A stretch of DNA of 38,716 bases, taken from positions 30,271-68,986 of the forward strand of contig JAVHLZ010000006.1 of NCBI GenBank assembly GCA_031081675.1. The letters run 5' to 3'. This DNA is from Armatimonadota bacterium. GTDB taxonomy: Bacteria; Sysuimicrobiota; Sysuimicrobiia; Sysuimicrobiales; Kaftiobacteriaceae. The notes under the pieces were generated by a model. It ran no database searches, was not told the origin of the DNA, and worked only from the letters and a program-made list of their open reading frames with translations. Shown here one piece after another: positions 7,820-16,044 of this stretch (position 1 is the first letter of the stretch; each line of letters begins with the position of its first letter). Position numbers and translations under genes: made by a program.

Positions 7820-9739
7820 TCATCGCCTCGCCGCCAGGTCGTCGCGGATGCGCTCCAGGAAGCGGTCCACCTCCATCGGGCCCAGGTCGCCCGCCGACCG
7901 GCTGCGCACCGCCACCTGGCCGCTTGCGACCTCCCGGTCGCCCACCACCAGCATGTAGGGGACGTACTCCAGCTGGGCGCGCCGTACCTTATAGCTGATC
8001 CTCTCGCTGCTGTCGTCCACCTCCGCCCGCAGGCCCCGCTCCGCCAGCGCCGCGGCCACCTGCCGGGCGTAGGCCGCGTGGCGGTCGGTCACCGGCAGCA
8101 CCCGGACCTGCACCGGCGCCAGCCAGGCGGGAAACGCCCCGCCGTAGTGCTCGATGAGGATGCCCAGGAAGCGCTCCAGCGAGCCCAGGATGGCCCGGTG
8201 GATCAGGACCGGCCGGTGCTGGAGGCCGTCCTCGCCCATGTACGCCAGGTCGAACCGCTCGGGCAGGACGAAGTCCAGCTGGATGGTGGTCAGCTGCCAG
8301 CGGCGGCCCAGGGCGTCGTACATGAAGATGTCGATCTTGGGGCCGTAGAAGTTGGCCTCGCCGACGGCCCGCTGGTAGGGCGTCCCCCGCCGGCGCAGGG
8401 CGTCCTCCAGGGCGGCTTCCGCCTGCTCCCACACCTCCGGCCGCCCCGCAAACCGCCCCGGCTGGGCGGGGTCGCGCACCGACAGCATGATCTCGTAGCG
8501 CTGGAATCCGAACGCTCCCAGCACGGCGAAGGCCAGATCCATCAACCCGGTGATCTCCTCGCCGATCTGGTCGGGCCGGGCGAAGATGTGGGCGTCGTCC
8601 TGGGAGATCATCCGCACCCGCAGCAGGCCGTGCAGGACGCCGGAGCGCTCGTAGCGGTACACCGTGCCGATCTCCGCCAGGCGCACCGGCAGCTCCCGGT
8701 AACTGCGCGTGCGGCTGGCGTAGATCATGATGTGGAAGGGACAGTTCATGGGTTTGACCAGGTACTTCTGCTGGTCGATCTCCATGCCGGCGAACATGTT
8801 CTCGGCATACCACGCCATGTGCCCGCTGCGCTCCCACAGGTGCTGGCGGGCCACGTGGGGCGTGTACACCCACTGGTAGCCGCGCCGGTCCAGCTCCCCG
8901 CGCAGGAACTCCTCGATCAGGCGGCGGACCAGGGCGCCCCGGGGGTGCCACAGGACCAGACCCGGGCCGATCTCGTCGTTGATGCTGAACAGGTCCAGCT
9001 CCCGGCCCAGCCGCCGGTGGTCCCGGCGGCGCGCCTCCTCCAGGCGCTGCAGGTACTCCTCCAGCATCTCCGGGCGCGGGAAGGAGATGCCGTAGATCCG
9101 CTGCAGCATCTCCCGCCGCTCGTCCCCCCGCCAGTAGGCGCCCGCCACGCTGAGCAGCTTGACGGCCCGGATCATCCCCGTGCGGGGCAGGTGGGGCCCG
9201 CGGCACATGTCCAGAAAGCCGTCCTGGCGGTAGAAGGAGACCTGGGGATCGGTGATCTCGTCCAGCAGCTCCAGCTTGTACGTCTCCCCCATCTCCCGGT
9301 ACAGGCGCAGGGCCTCGTCCCGGGGGATCTCCACCCGTTCGATGGGCTGATCCCGGGCGGCGAGCTCCCGCATACGCTCCTCCAGCCGCTGCAGGTCCTC
9401 GGGAGACAGCGGGCGGCCCACGTCGATGTCATAGTAGAAACCGTCCTCGATGGGCGGCCCGATGGCCAGCCGGGCATGGGGAAACAGCTCTTTCACCGCC
9501 TGCGCCAGCAGGTGGGCGGAGGAATGCCAGTAGACTTCCCGGCCCTGGGGGTCGTCGAAGGTGAGCAGCTCCACCCGGGCGTCGGTCTCCAGGCGGGCCG
9601 ACAGGTCCCGCAGGACGCCGTCCACTCGCGCCACCAGGGCGTCGGGCACGCCCGCGTCCCGGGCGATCTCGGCCACCGAAACGCCCCGGGGATAGACCTT
9701 CACCCGCCCGTCCGGCAGCGTAACGCGAATTCCGTTCAC
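7820..9739 (-). CDS. thrS: Threonine--tRNA ligase
   Basis: ThrRS charges tRNA-Thr and edits mis-charged seryl-tRNA. The 639-residue product has the bacterial layout. The TGS domain comes first (about 1-62). The N2 editing domain follows with HSSAH at 72-76 and the IGPPIEDGFYYDID segment. The class II catalytic core has RYERSGVLHGLLRVR (motif 2), the zinc-binding MNCPFHIMIY and LIHRAILGSLERF (motif 3). The C-terminal anticodon-binding domain ends the protein. Start is GTG 9739 with GAGGTG upstream at 5-nt spacing. The frame is open further upstream only because it runs through the T-box leader, which is not coding. Expression is controlled by that leader. Confidence 0.97.
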   Translation of the reverse strand: MNGIRVTLPDGRVKVYPRGVSVAEIARDAGVPDALVARVDGVLRDLSARLETDARVELLTFDDPQGREVYWHSSAHLLAQAVKELFPHARLAIGPPIEDGFYYDIDVGRPLSPEDLQRLEERMRELAARDQPIERVEIPRDEALRLYREMGETYKLELLDEITDPQVSFYRQDGFLDMCRGPHLPRTGMIRAVKLLSVAGAYWRGDERREMLQRIYGISFPRPEMLEEYLQRLEEARRRDHRRLGRELDLFSINDEIGPGLVLWHPRGALVRRLIEEFLRGELDRRGYQWVYTPHVARQHLWERSGHMAWYAENMFAGMEIDQQKYLVKPMNCPFHIMIYASRTRSYRELPVRLAEIGTVYRYERSGVLHGLLRVRMISQDDAHIFARPDQIGEEITGLMDLAFAVLGAFGFQRYEIMLSVRDPAQPGRFAGRPEVWEQAEAALEDALRRRGTPYQRAVGEANFYGPKIDIFMYDALGRRWQLTTIQLDFVLPERFDLAYMGEDGLQHRPVLIHRAILGSLERFLGILIEHYGGAFPAWLAPVQVRVLPVTDRHAAYARQVAAALAERGLRAEVDDSSERISYKVRRAQLEYVPYMLVVGDREVASGQVAVRSRSAGDLGPMEVDRFLERIRDDLAARR

Positions 9740-9763
9740 GGCCGCACCTCGCCTCCTCCCATC

Positions 9764-9790
9764 AAAAAACCCGTCCCTGCATGGGACGGG
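9764..9790 (-). terminator. T-box intrinsic terminator upstream of thrS
   Basis: On the minus strand CCCGTCCC, loop ATGCA and GGGACGGG are followed directly by six T residues (9764-9769): a textbook Rho-independent terminator. It competes with the antiterminator formed from the T-box sequence just upstream. Confidence 0.95.
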
Positions 9791-10013
9791 CGTGCCCGCG
9801 GTTCCACCCTGCTTCCGCCCGGACGCGCCGGGTCGGCTCTCTGATCCCGATGACGGGGGGTCCGGCGGCCCCTCCCGCACCGCCCGCGCGGCGGCTCGGG
9901 ACCGCGGCTCGGAGGTGGTACCCTCCGGTTCGCCGGGGGAGGCTCGCAGCCTGAGGCCTCCCTCTCTCAGGCCCGGCGTGATGCCGGAGGGCGTGTCCCC
10001 CTCATCGCCTGTC
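9764..10013 (-). promoter_or_regulatory. T-box riboswitch controlling thrS (Thr specifier ACC)
   Basis: This roughly 250-nt leader has every part of a transcriptional T-box. The conserved antiterminator sequence AGGGTGGAACCGCGGGC lies at 9794-9810, and the terminator hairpin follows it. In Stem I the arms CCCTCCGG (9984-9991) and CCGGAGGG (9921-9928) pair perfectly. Directly 3' of that helix comes TACCACC, giving candidate specifier codon ACC (9917-9919, threonine) followed by A. The T-box UGGA would pair with the NCCA end of an uncharged tRNA-Thr having discriminator U. An apical CCTGAG/CTCAGG hairpin with GA-rich sequence sits where the AG bulge is expected. Uncharged tRNA-Thr would allow readthrough into thrS. 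The 5' end is inferred from the promoter. Confidence 0.93.
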
Positions 10014-10019
10014 GGAGGC

Positions 10020-10048
10020 AGTATAGACACCGGCTCCGGCGGTGTCAA
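10020..10048 (-). promoter_or_regulatory. Sigma-70-type promoter of the thrS leader
   Basis: Minus strand TTGACA (10043-10048), 17-bp spacer, TATACT (10020-10025). It is near-consensus in both boxes and spacing, and the transcription start would fall near 10013, at the 5' end of the T-box RNA. Confidence 0.93.
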
Positions 10049-10065
10049 CGCCGCCGGCGGGGGTG

Positions 10066-10776
10066 TCAGGCCGGACCGGGTCCGTACGCCTGCCGCACGC
10101 TCCAGGGCACCACCGTGATGCTGACCAGGCGTTCCGTCCCGTCGAACAGGTCGGCCAGATCGGCGACGGTCACCCGCAGCTGGTAGCTGAGCACCCGGTC
10201 GATGTTCTGCGGGACGCTGCGGACCACGTCCACCAGCTCGTGGACCCGGTACACCCGCACGATGCCGGGATCGGCCGCGGACCGGATGGGGCCCCGGCTC
10301 ACCACGTGGACGGGAACGCCGCGGCGGTACTGGAGCTGCAGCTCCACCGACCCGCCTCCCGGGTCCCGGAACCGGACGTGCTCGGTCACCGTGGCCGAGG
10401 TGTCGGTCCCCTTGGCGTAGTACTCCCGGGTCACCGAGCCCAGCCGCGCGGTCCGGTAGGCTCCCGGGACCGCCCGGGGGTGGGCGGTGAAGGTGCGGAT
10501 GTTGAACCCCGCCTCCTCCCCGGTCTGGGGATGGCGGGCCGGAACCGCCAGCCCGATGGACCGGCTGACGGCGTCGGGAGCGGGCTGGCCGGAGGCATCG
10601 GTCCGCAGCAGCGTGTCGGTGAAGATCACCGCCAGGTTGGCCCCCCGGGAGGCACCGCCGGACACCGGCGCCACCTGCCAGGGGGCCGGCAGCCGCGACT
10701 GCGCGGCCTCGGGGCGCACGGCCAGATGCAGCACGGTCTGGGTGGCGATGGTGAGATCCAGCAGCACCTCGCTCAC
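10066..10776 (-). CDS. Uncharacterised 236-residue protein
   Basis: I do not recognise this gene firmly. The protein is soluble, with no signal peptide or membrane segment, and alternates beta-strand-like stretches (for example VTREYYAKGTDTSATVTEHV and SVELQLQYRRGVPVHVV). The overall pattern faintly recalls the acetoacetate decarboxylase-like or DUF2071 fold, but the catalytic lysine motif of true acetoacetate decarboxylases is not visible, so no reaction is assigned. Its GTG start at 10776 overlaps the dtd stop in a 4-bp GTGA, so it is translationally coupled to dtd. It ends 18 bp before the -35 box of the thrS promoter. Confidence 0.75.
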   Translation of the reverse strand: MSEVLLDLTIATQTVLHLAVRPEAAQSRLPAPWQVAPVSGGASRGANLAVIFTDTLLRTDASGQPAPDAVSRSIGLAVPARHPQTGEEAGFNIRTFTAHPRAVPGAYRTARLGSVTREYYAKGTDTSATVTEHVRFRDPGGGSVELQLQYRRGVPVHVVSRGPIRSAADPGIVRVYRVHELVDVVRSVPQNIDRVLSYQLRVTVADLADLFDGTERLVSITVVPWSVRQAYGPGPA

Positions 10777-11216
10777 GGCCGGGTGTCCAGGACCAGCGTC
10801 ACCGGCCCCAGGTTGTGGATCTCCACCACCATCCGGGCTCCGAAGATCCCGGTGCGGACCGGCACCCCCAGGGCCTCCAGGTGCCGGTTGAACTCGCGGT
10901 ACAGGGGCTCGGCCCGCTCCGGCGGCGCCGCCCGGATGAAGCTGGGCCGCCGGCCGCCGGTGGTGTCGCCGTACAGGGTGAACTGGGACACCGACAGCAC
11001 CTCGCCGCCGACGTCCAGCACGCTGCGGTTGAGCCGGCCCTGGTCGTCGTCGAAGATGCGCAGGTGGGCGATCTTGTGGGCGAGGGAGCGGGCGTCGTCC
11101 GCGGTGTCGTCCACCGAGACGCCGAGGAGGACGACACAGCCCAGGCCGATGCGGGCCACCTCATCGCCCTCCACCCGGACCGCCGCCCGCTCGACGCGCT
11201 GGACCACCGCCCGCAC
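10773..11216 (-). CDS. dtd: D-aminoacyl-tRNA deacylase
   Basis: DTD hydrolyses D-aminoacyl-tRNAs (and mis-acylated glycyl-tRNA-Ala), recycling tRNA during translation. The 147-residue product matches the usual length. It shows the N-terminal VRAVVQRVERAAVRV and the active-site motif SVSQFTLYGDT with SQFT at 77-80. GGRRPSFIRAAPP follows, and the C-terminal gateway motif NLGPVT has Gly-Pro at about 137-138. Start is GTG 11216, preceded by GGGAGG; an upstream in-frame extension has no family similarity. It overlaps the next gene by 4 bp and lies upstream of thrS, so two translation-fidelity enzymes sit close together. Confidence 0.95.
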   Translation of the reverse strand: MRAVVQRVERAAVRVEGDEVARIGLGCVVLLGVSVDDTADDARSLAHKIAHLRIFDDDQGRLNRSVLDVGGEVLSVSQFTLYGDTTGGRRPSFIRAAPPERAEPLYREFNRHLEALGVPVRTGIFGARMVVEIHNLGPVTLVLDTRP

Positions 11217-11346
11217 GCCGCCTCCCACCCCTCCCCCACCGACGGGACGCCCCTCAGACCTTTCGACGCGCACGCGCCGGCCATCCTTGACCCCGACAGG
11301 GATTTCCGCTCCCGCCCGGCGCATATCCCCCGGGGGAGGGAGACCC

Positions 11347-11889
11347 ATGGAGACGCACGATGCGGCGCTGATCAGGCGCATCCGCCGGCTGGAATGGTGC
11401 GTGGCGGGGTCGGCCGCCCTGTGGGCGCTCATGGCCTGGGGGCTGTGGGCGCGGGCGGCGGGCGCCGCCCCGCCTCCGGTGGTGCGGGCGGCAGCGGTGG
11501 AGGTGACGGATGCCACCGGGCGGGTGCGTGCGGTCCTCGACGCCGCCGGCCGCCGACCGGCTCTGGTCCTGTACGACGCAGACGGACGCCGCCGGCTGTC
11601 CCTGGGCCTGGGAGTCCAGGGCAACCCCGAGGTGGTCCTGGCCGACGCCCGCGGTCGGCCGCGGCTGCTCCTGCGCGCGGGCTACGAGCGGGCGGCGGAG
11701 GTGCAGCTCGCCGACGGATCCGGGCGTCCCCGGGCGGGCCTGTGGATCACCCACCAGGACGAACCGGGGTTGTGGCTGTTTGACGAGCTGGCCCGACCGC
11801 GCATCGGCCTGAAGGTCCTGGCAGGCGGTGTGCCGCGGCTGTGGCTGTTCGAAGAGTCCACCGGCCGCATCCTCTTCACGGCACCCTGA
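11347..11889 (+). CDS. Membrane-anchored beta-repeat protein, unknown function
   Basis: The 180-residue protein starts with a short charged helix (ETHDAALIRRIRRLE), then a single membrane segment (about residues 18-38: VAGSAALWALMAWGLW), then about 135 residues of a degenerate repeat of roughly 20-25 residues. Each unit has the pattern L-x-D-x-x-G-R-x-R-x-x-L (VTDATGRVRAVLD, LYDADGRRRLSLGL, LADARGRPRLLLR, LADGSGRPRAGLW, LFDELARPRIGLK, LFEESTGRILF). This suggests a small beta-solenoid or propeller-like extracytoplasmic domain. Start ATG 11347 has GGGGGAGGGAG upstream. It faces the GH63 gene convergently. The family and function are unknown to me. Confidence 0.85.
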   Translation: METHDAALIRRIRRLEWCVAGSAALWALMAWGLWARAAGAAPPPVVRAAAVEVTDATGRVRAVLDAAGRRPALVLYDADGRRRLSLGLGVQGNPEVVLADARGRPRLLLRAGYERAAEVQLADGSGRPRAGLWITHQDEPGLWLFDELARPRIGLKVLAGGVPRLWLFEESTGRILFTAP

Positions 11890-11907
11890 CGGCCGCGGCG
11901 GGGTCTG

Positions 11908-11950
11908 TTCTCCCCTCTCCCCTCTTCCCTCTTCCCTCTTCCCTTCCCTC
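11908..11950. repeat. 43-nt pyrimidine tract with CTCTTCC repeats
   Basis: Uninterrupted C/T run on the plus strand built from repeated TCTTCCC units, between the convergent repeat-protein and GH63 genes and touching the GH63 stop codon. A related GAGGGAAGAGGG/CCCTCTTCCCTC pair occurs at 33385-33429. Confidence 0.75.
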
Positions 11951-13226
11951 ACCCCACCGGCCGCTTCACCAGGTCGAGGACCAGGGCCGCAGTCCAGGTG
12001 AACCCGTCCGCCCCCAGGCCGGCGCCCGTATACGGGTGGAAGTACTCGCGCCACCCGCCCCGGCGGACCAGGTCCACCGTGGCGGCGGCCAGGGCCGCGG
12101 CCCGGTCGCGCAGGCCCAGATCGTCCAGCCCCCGGGCGACCATCCAGTTGACGTTCACCCACACCGGTCCCCGCCAGTACCGGTCGGGCTCGAACCCCGG
12201 CTGGTCGGGCGGCACCGAGGGCACGGGCAGGCAGCCTGCGCAGCGGGCCAGATACCGGTCCAGGAGGGCGGCGGCCCCGGCGGCGTCCACCAGGCCACCG
12301 TAGATCGCCCCGAGCCCGGCCACCGTGTCGGCGGGAATGAGGGCGCCTGAGACCACGTCGAAGTCGGCGAAGATCCCGGACTCCGGCCGCCACAGCGTCC
12401 GCCGGTAGGCATCGGCAAACACGGCCAGGACGTCGGGGGACACCGCCGGCGGGCGGCCCAGGACGGCGGCGATGTGGTTGAGGTCCCGCGCCGCCCGGTA
12501 CCAGACCGCGTTGAACAGCGCGTCGTACACCGCAAACGGCGTGCGGGGGAGCAGCCGGCGCAGGTCGTATCCCGCGTCGGCAATCATCTCCACCAGCGCG
12601 TAGTAGAGGTCGTAATCGCGGTCGGTCGGACGCTGGCGCGCCTCCACCGCCGCCGTGTCCTCCCGGCGGTACGCCCGCGCGGGGCGCAGGCCCCGTCCGA
12701 CGGCCCCGTCCCACCGGGGACTGTTGTCCGTCCCGCTCTCCCACGGGTGGATGACGACGATCAGGGGACACCCGCCCGTGGTGCGCCGGTCCAGGTAATA
12801 CCGCACCAGGTCCCGCAGAGGCTCCCACAGCCGCGCCCACCACCGGGGGGCGATGTCGGGCCGCATCTCGCCCACCATCCGCACGGCCGTGGGCAGCACC
12901 GGCGGCTGGGAAATCCCGCTGGTGCGCTCGGAGGGGTGGCGGACCGGGACCCCGGGCCACCAGGAGGGGTCCGGCTGGTAGCCGGCGGGCGCATGGGGCG
13001 CGTAGCGGATGTGGGGCAGGCAGCCGTCGGTCCACTGCCCCCGCAGCAGCGAGTCCACCTCGCGCGCGGCGCGGTCCCAGTCCAGGTGCGCCCACCCGAT
13101 GGCGGCAAAGGCGCTGTCCCAGTTCCACTGGTGGGGGTACTGGCGGAGGCTGGGAGCGGTGTACTCCCCCCGGTCGTTGCCGCGCAGGACGGCCTCGGCG
13201 GCGGCGGCCAGGTCCGGTCCGGTCAC
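11949..13226 (-). CDS. GH63-type glycoside hydrolase, probable glucosylglycerate/mannosylglycerate hydrolase
   Basis: The 425-residue protein is an (alpha/alpha)6-barrel hydrolase of the short GH63 group, whose characterised members cleave mannosylglycerate and glucosylglycerate (about 415-446 residues). Visible family motifs are HQWNWDSAFAAIGW with Asp at 37, HPWESGTDNSPRWD (about 160-173), DRYWRGPVWVNVNWM and REYFHPYTGAGLGADGFTW near the C terminus. It has no signal peptide, so it is cytoplasmic. The GTG start at 13226 overlaps the ABC ATPase stop as GTGA, placing it last in the sugar-uptake operon: substrate would enter through the transporter and be cleaved inside. The exact substrate is inferred; trehalose-like or other alpha-glycosides are alternatives. 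Confidence 0.85.
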   Translation of the reverse strand: MTGPDLAAAAEAVLRGNDRGEYTAPSLRQYPHQWNWDSAFAAIGWAHLDWDRAAREVDSLLRGQWTDGCLPHIRYAPHAPAGYQPDPSWWPGVPVRHPSERTSGISQPPVLPTAVRMVGEMRPDIAPRWWARLWEPLRDLVRYYLDRRTTGGCPLIVVIHPWESGTDNSPRWDGAVGRGLRPARAYRREDTAAVEARQRPTDRDYDLYYALVEMIADAGYDLRRLLPRTPFAVYDALFNAVWYRAARDLNHIAAVLGRPPAVSPDVLAVFADAYRRTLWRPESGIFADFDVVSGALIPADTVAGLGAIYGGLVDAAGAAALLDRYLARCAGCLPVPSVPPDQPGFEPDRYWRGPVWVNVNWMVARGLDDLGLRDRAAALAAATVDLVRRGGWREYFHPYTGAGLGADGFTWTAALVLDLVKRPVG

Positions 13227-14311
13227 GGCGTCGACAGGGCCTCGCCGGTGACCGCGTCCATCAGGCGGATCCGTGAGGGCGCCGCCCGCAGCCACACCCG
13301 CTGCCCGCTGGCGACGGCGGCGTCGGCCGGAACCGTGACCTTCACCGTGTGGCGGGCCACCCGGGCGGTGACCAGCTGGGTGGGCCCCACCGGCTCCACC
13401 ACCACCACCTCCGCGGGCAGTGCGCCCGCCGCCGGGGAGGTCAGGACCTCCAGGTGCTCGGGGCGGATCCCCACGTCCACCGGGCCGCCCCGGGCGGCGA
13501 GGCGGGCCGCCCCGGAGGGCAGCGGGATCCGGACCCCCGCCACCGCGACCGCGGGACCGTCCCCGTCGACGGTCAGCTCGCCCGGCAGGAAGTTCATGGG
13601 CGGCGTCCCGATGAACTCGCCCACGAAGCGGGTGGCCGGGGTGTCGTAGATGCGGGCGGGGGTGTCGCACTGGACGATCTGGCCGTCCCGCATCACCGCG
13701 ATGCGGTCTCCCAGGGACAGCGCCTCCACCTGGTCGTGGGTCACGTACACGGTGGTGGACCCCAGCTCCCGGTGCAGCCGCTTCAGTTCCGCCCGCATGT
13801 GCAGCCGCAGCAGGGCATCCAGGTTGGACAGCGGCTCGTCCATCAGCAGGACATCGGGGCGCATCACGATGGCACGCGCGACCGCCACCCGCTGGCGCTG
13901 CCCGCCGGACAGCTGGGCCGGGAAGCGGTCCAGCAGGTCGGCGATCTCCAGCAGTTCGGCCGCCTCCCGGGCGCGCCGGCGCTGCTCGGCCACAGGCAGC
14001 CGGTGCATCCGCAGCCCGAAGACGATGTTGTCGTAGACGGTCATGTGGGGGAAGACGGCGTAGGACTGGAAGACCATCGCGATCCCCCGCCGGCCCGGAG
14101 GCAGCCGGGTGACGTCGCGCCCGCCGATGACCACCCGTCCCCGGTCCAGCGTCTCCAGGCCGGCGATGGCCCGCAGGGTGGTGGTCTTCCCGCACCCGCT
14201 GGGCCCCAGCAGGACCAGGAACTCGCCGTCCCCGACGTGCAGGCTGAGGTCGCGGATGGCCACCACCCGGCCGAAGGTCTTGCGCAGCCCGGTCAGGGCG
14301 ATGTCGGCCAT
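13223..14311 (-). CDS. Carbohydrate ABC transporter ATP-binding protein (MalK/UgpC type)
   Basis: This is the energising subunit of the adjacent sugar importer. The 362-residue protein has Walker A GPSGCGKT (36-43), a Q-loop in VFQSYAVFPHM, signature LSGGQRQRVAVARA starting at 134, Walker B VLLMDEPLSNLD starting at 154 and the switch VTHDQ. A C-terminal TOBE/OB region of about 120 residues follows, as in MalK-type ATPases. ATG 14311 lies 22 bp after the permease stop. The following hydrolase gene overlaps it by 4 bp. It could also energise ATPase-less importers elsewhere, as MsmK does in some Firmicutes; that is speculation here. Confidence 0.95.
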   Translation of the reverse strand: MADIALTGLRKTFGRVVAIRDLSLHVGDGEFLVLLGPSGCGKTTTLRAIAGLETLDRGRVVIGGRDVTRLPPGRRGIAMVFQSYAVFPHMTVYDNIVFGLRMHRLPVAEQRRRAREAAELLEIADLLDRFPAQLSGGQRQRVAVARAIVMRPDVLLMDEPLSNLDALLRLHMRAELKRLHRELGSTTVYVTHDQVEALSLGDRIAVMRDGQIVQCDTPARIYDTPATRFVGEFIGTPPMNFLPGELTVDGDGPAVAVAGVRIPLPSGAARLAARGGPVDVGIRPEHLEVLTSPAAGALPAEVVVVEPVGPTQLVTARVARHTVKVTVPADAAVASGQRVWLRAAPSRIRLMDAVTGEALSTP

Positions 14312-14333
14312 GGACGCACCGGACGCCGCCGGG

Positions 14334-15143
14334 TCACCGGACGGTCACCCCCCACAGGGTGAGCAGGTAGCGGCGGATCAGGAAGATGATGATCAGCGCG
14401 GGGACCACCATGAAAAATCCCCCGGCAAACCGGAAGGGCAGAGGGGCGCCGGCGCCCAGCACCGAGTCCACGATGAGGGCGGGCAGGGTGCGCCGGTCCA
14501 GGGTCAGGATGGTGGCAGCAAACACCTCGTTCCAGGAGAGGACGAAGGTGAAGATGGCCGCCGCCGCCAGGCCCGGCGCCGCCATGGGGAGGGTCACCCG
14601 CAGGACGGCCTGCGCCCGACTGCTGCCGAGGGTCAGGGCGGCCTCTTCCAGCTCGTAGGACACCCCCGCAAAGACGCTGGTGACGATGGCGGTGACGAAG
14701 GGGACGCTGAGGGCCGTGTGGACCGCGGCCACCCCCACCACCGTGTCGTACAGCCCCCACCGGATGAACGCCACCGCCAGGGGCACCGACAGGACCGTGG
14801 CGGGGAACATCTTCACCGACAGGATCAGCAGCTGCAGCGCCTCGCGACCCCGGAAGGCGTAGCGGGCCAGGGCGTATCCCGCCGGCGCCGCCAGGGCCAG
14901 GGACAGGGCGATGGTCAGGACCGCCACCTGCACGCTGCGCAGCGTCGCCGGCCACACGCCGGTGGACCGCAGGAAGAACGCCAGCGTGTCCAGCGAGAAC
15001 CGGGACGGCCACAGGGGCCGCGGCCACTGGTACAGCACCTCCCGGGGGGTGAACGCCGCCAGGGTGATGAGCAGGAGCGGCAGGGCCACCCAGGCGGCGA
15101 TGGCCAGGACGGCGGCGTAGACGGCCACCCGCCGCAGGGTCAC
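14334..15143 (-). CDS. Carbohydrate ABC transporter permease (MalG type)
   Basis: The second membrane subunit of the CUT1 sugar importer. The 269-residue protein has six hydrophobic segments and the cytoplasmic EAA-loop motif EEAALTLGSSRAQAVLRVTLP that contacts the ATPase. The GTG start at 15143 overlaps the stop of the first permease as GTGA. The frame is open upstream but the extension lacks family similarity. The N-terminal TM segment begins at once (VAVYAAVLAIAAWVALPLLL), as normal for MalG-type proteins. Confidence 0.94.
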   Translation of the reverse strand: MTLRRVAVYAAVLAIAAWVALPLLLITLAAFTPREVLYQWPRPLWPSRFSLDTLAFFLRSTGVWPATLRSVQVAVLTIALSLALAAPAGYALARYAFRGREALQLLILSVKMFPATVLSVPLAVAFIRWGLYDTVVGVAAVHTALSVPFVTAIVTSVFAGVSYELEEAALTLGSSRAQAVLRVTLPMAAPGLAAAAIFTFVLSWNEVFAATILTLDRRTLPALIVDSVLGAGAPLPFRFAGGFFMVVPALIIIFLIRRYLLTLWGVTVR

Positions 15144-16033
15144 GCCCGCCCCTCCCCCGCCCGGGGCGCCAGCCCCCGCAGGTACACCCAGGTGACGGCG
15201 CCCGACAGCAGGAGGATCAGGACCGCGTAGGCGCTGGCCACCTGCGGGCTGCGGTACAGGGCGTACCAGAAGTAGGCCTCTCCGGCCAGGACGGGCACCT
15301 GCCGGCCGGCCAGGGCGACCACGGTGGCGAACAGCTGGAACGCCAGGATGGTGCGGATGATCAGCGCGGTCTGGAGGCTGGGGCGCAGCAGGGGCAGGAT
15401 CACGTGCCGCAGCGTCTGCCAGGGCCCGGCGCCGAACACGGCGGCGGTTTCCGCGTAGTCCCGCGGGATCAACTGCAGCCCCGCCAGGAGGATGACCATC
15501 ACGATGGCCGTGGCGCGCCACACCTCGGCGGCGACGATCGCGGCCAGGAGCCACCCGGGCCGCTCCAGGGTCAGGAACACCACCGGGTGCGCGATCACCC
15601 CCAGGGTCTGCAGGAGGGCGTTGAGATAGCCCCGTTCGGTGAAGATCGACAGCCAGATCAGCCCGGCCGCCAGGTCGGAGATGCCCAGGGGCAGCGCCGT
15701 CAGGTACAGGAACGCCCCGTGGCCCCGGAAGCGGGCGTGCACCAGCAGGGCGATGGCCAGGCCCAGGGCCACCTGCAGGGGCACCGCCAGCGCGGTGATG
15801 ACCAGCGTGAACCGCAGCGCGGGGCGGAAGTACAGGTCGGCGGCCATGCGCCGCAGGTGGGCCGGGGTCAGCCCGCCCGCCGGATCGTCCACGGCCAGCC
15901 AGATGGCCTGAGCCATGGGATAGAGGAAGAACACCGCGAGAAACAGCACCACCGGCACCACCAGCAGGTACGGGGTCCAGTCCACCCGCGGGCGGGCCGG
16001 CGCGGCGGAGAGGTCGGCATCAGCCACGGCCAT
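15140..16033 (-). CDS. Carbohydrate ABC transporter permease (MalF/UgpA type)
   Basis: The first membrane subunit of the CUT1 importer. The 297-residue protein has a hydrophilic N-terminal tail of about 20 residues and then six TM segments (first at PYLLVVPVVLFLAVFFLYP). Its EAA-type loop reads DYAETAAVFGAGPWQTLRHVILP. ATG 16033 is separated from the binding-protein gene by 58 bp holding a 17-bp hairpin. No Shine-Dalgarno is seen between hairpin and start (TTCCCCGGACC), so translation may be weak or structure-dependent. Confidence 0.94.
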   Translation of the reverse strand: MAVADADLSAAPARPRVDWTPYLLVVPVVLFLAVFFLYPMAQAIWLAVDDPAGGLTPAHLRRMAADLYFRPALRFTLVITALAVPLQVALGLAIALLVHARFRGHGAFLYLTALPLGISDLAAGLIWLSIFTERGYLNALLQTLGVIAHPVVFLTLERPGWLLAAIVAAEVWRATAIVMVILLAGLQLIPRDYAETAAVFGAGPWQTLRHVILPLLRPSLQTALIIRTILAFQLFATVVALAGRQVPVLAGEAYFWYALYRSPQVASAYAVLILLLSGAVTWVYLRGLAPRAGEGRA

Positions 16034-16044
16034 GGTCCGGGGAA

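Noticed and set aside
5261-9844. Plus-strand open frame of about 1,500 codons antisense to comEC and thrS
   Set aside because: Its translation is low-complexity Gly/His/Gln/Arg/Pro-rich and unlike any family. It mirrors the codon bias of the real minus-strand genes, whose products are clear.
9792-10118. Small plus-strand open frame and the N-terminal extension of thrS over the same bases
   Set aside because: The region is a T-box leader with promoter, specifier, antiterminator and terminator. The coding potential is incidental.
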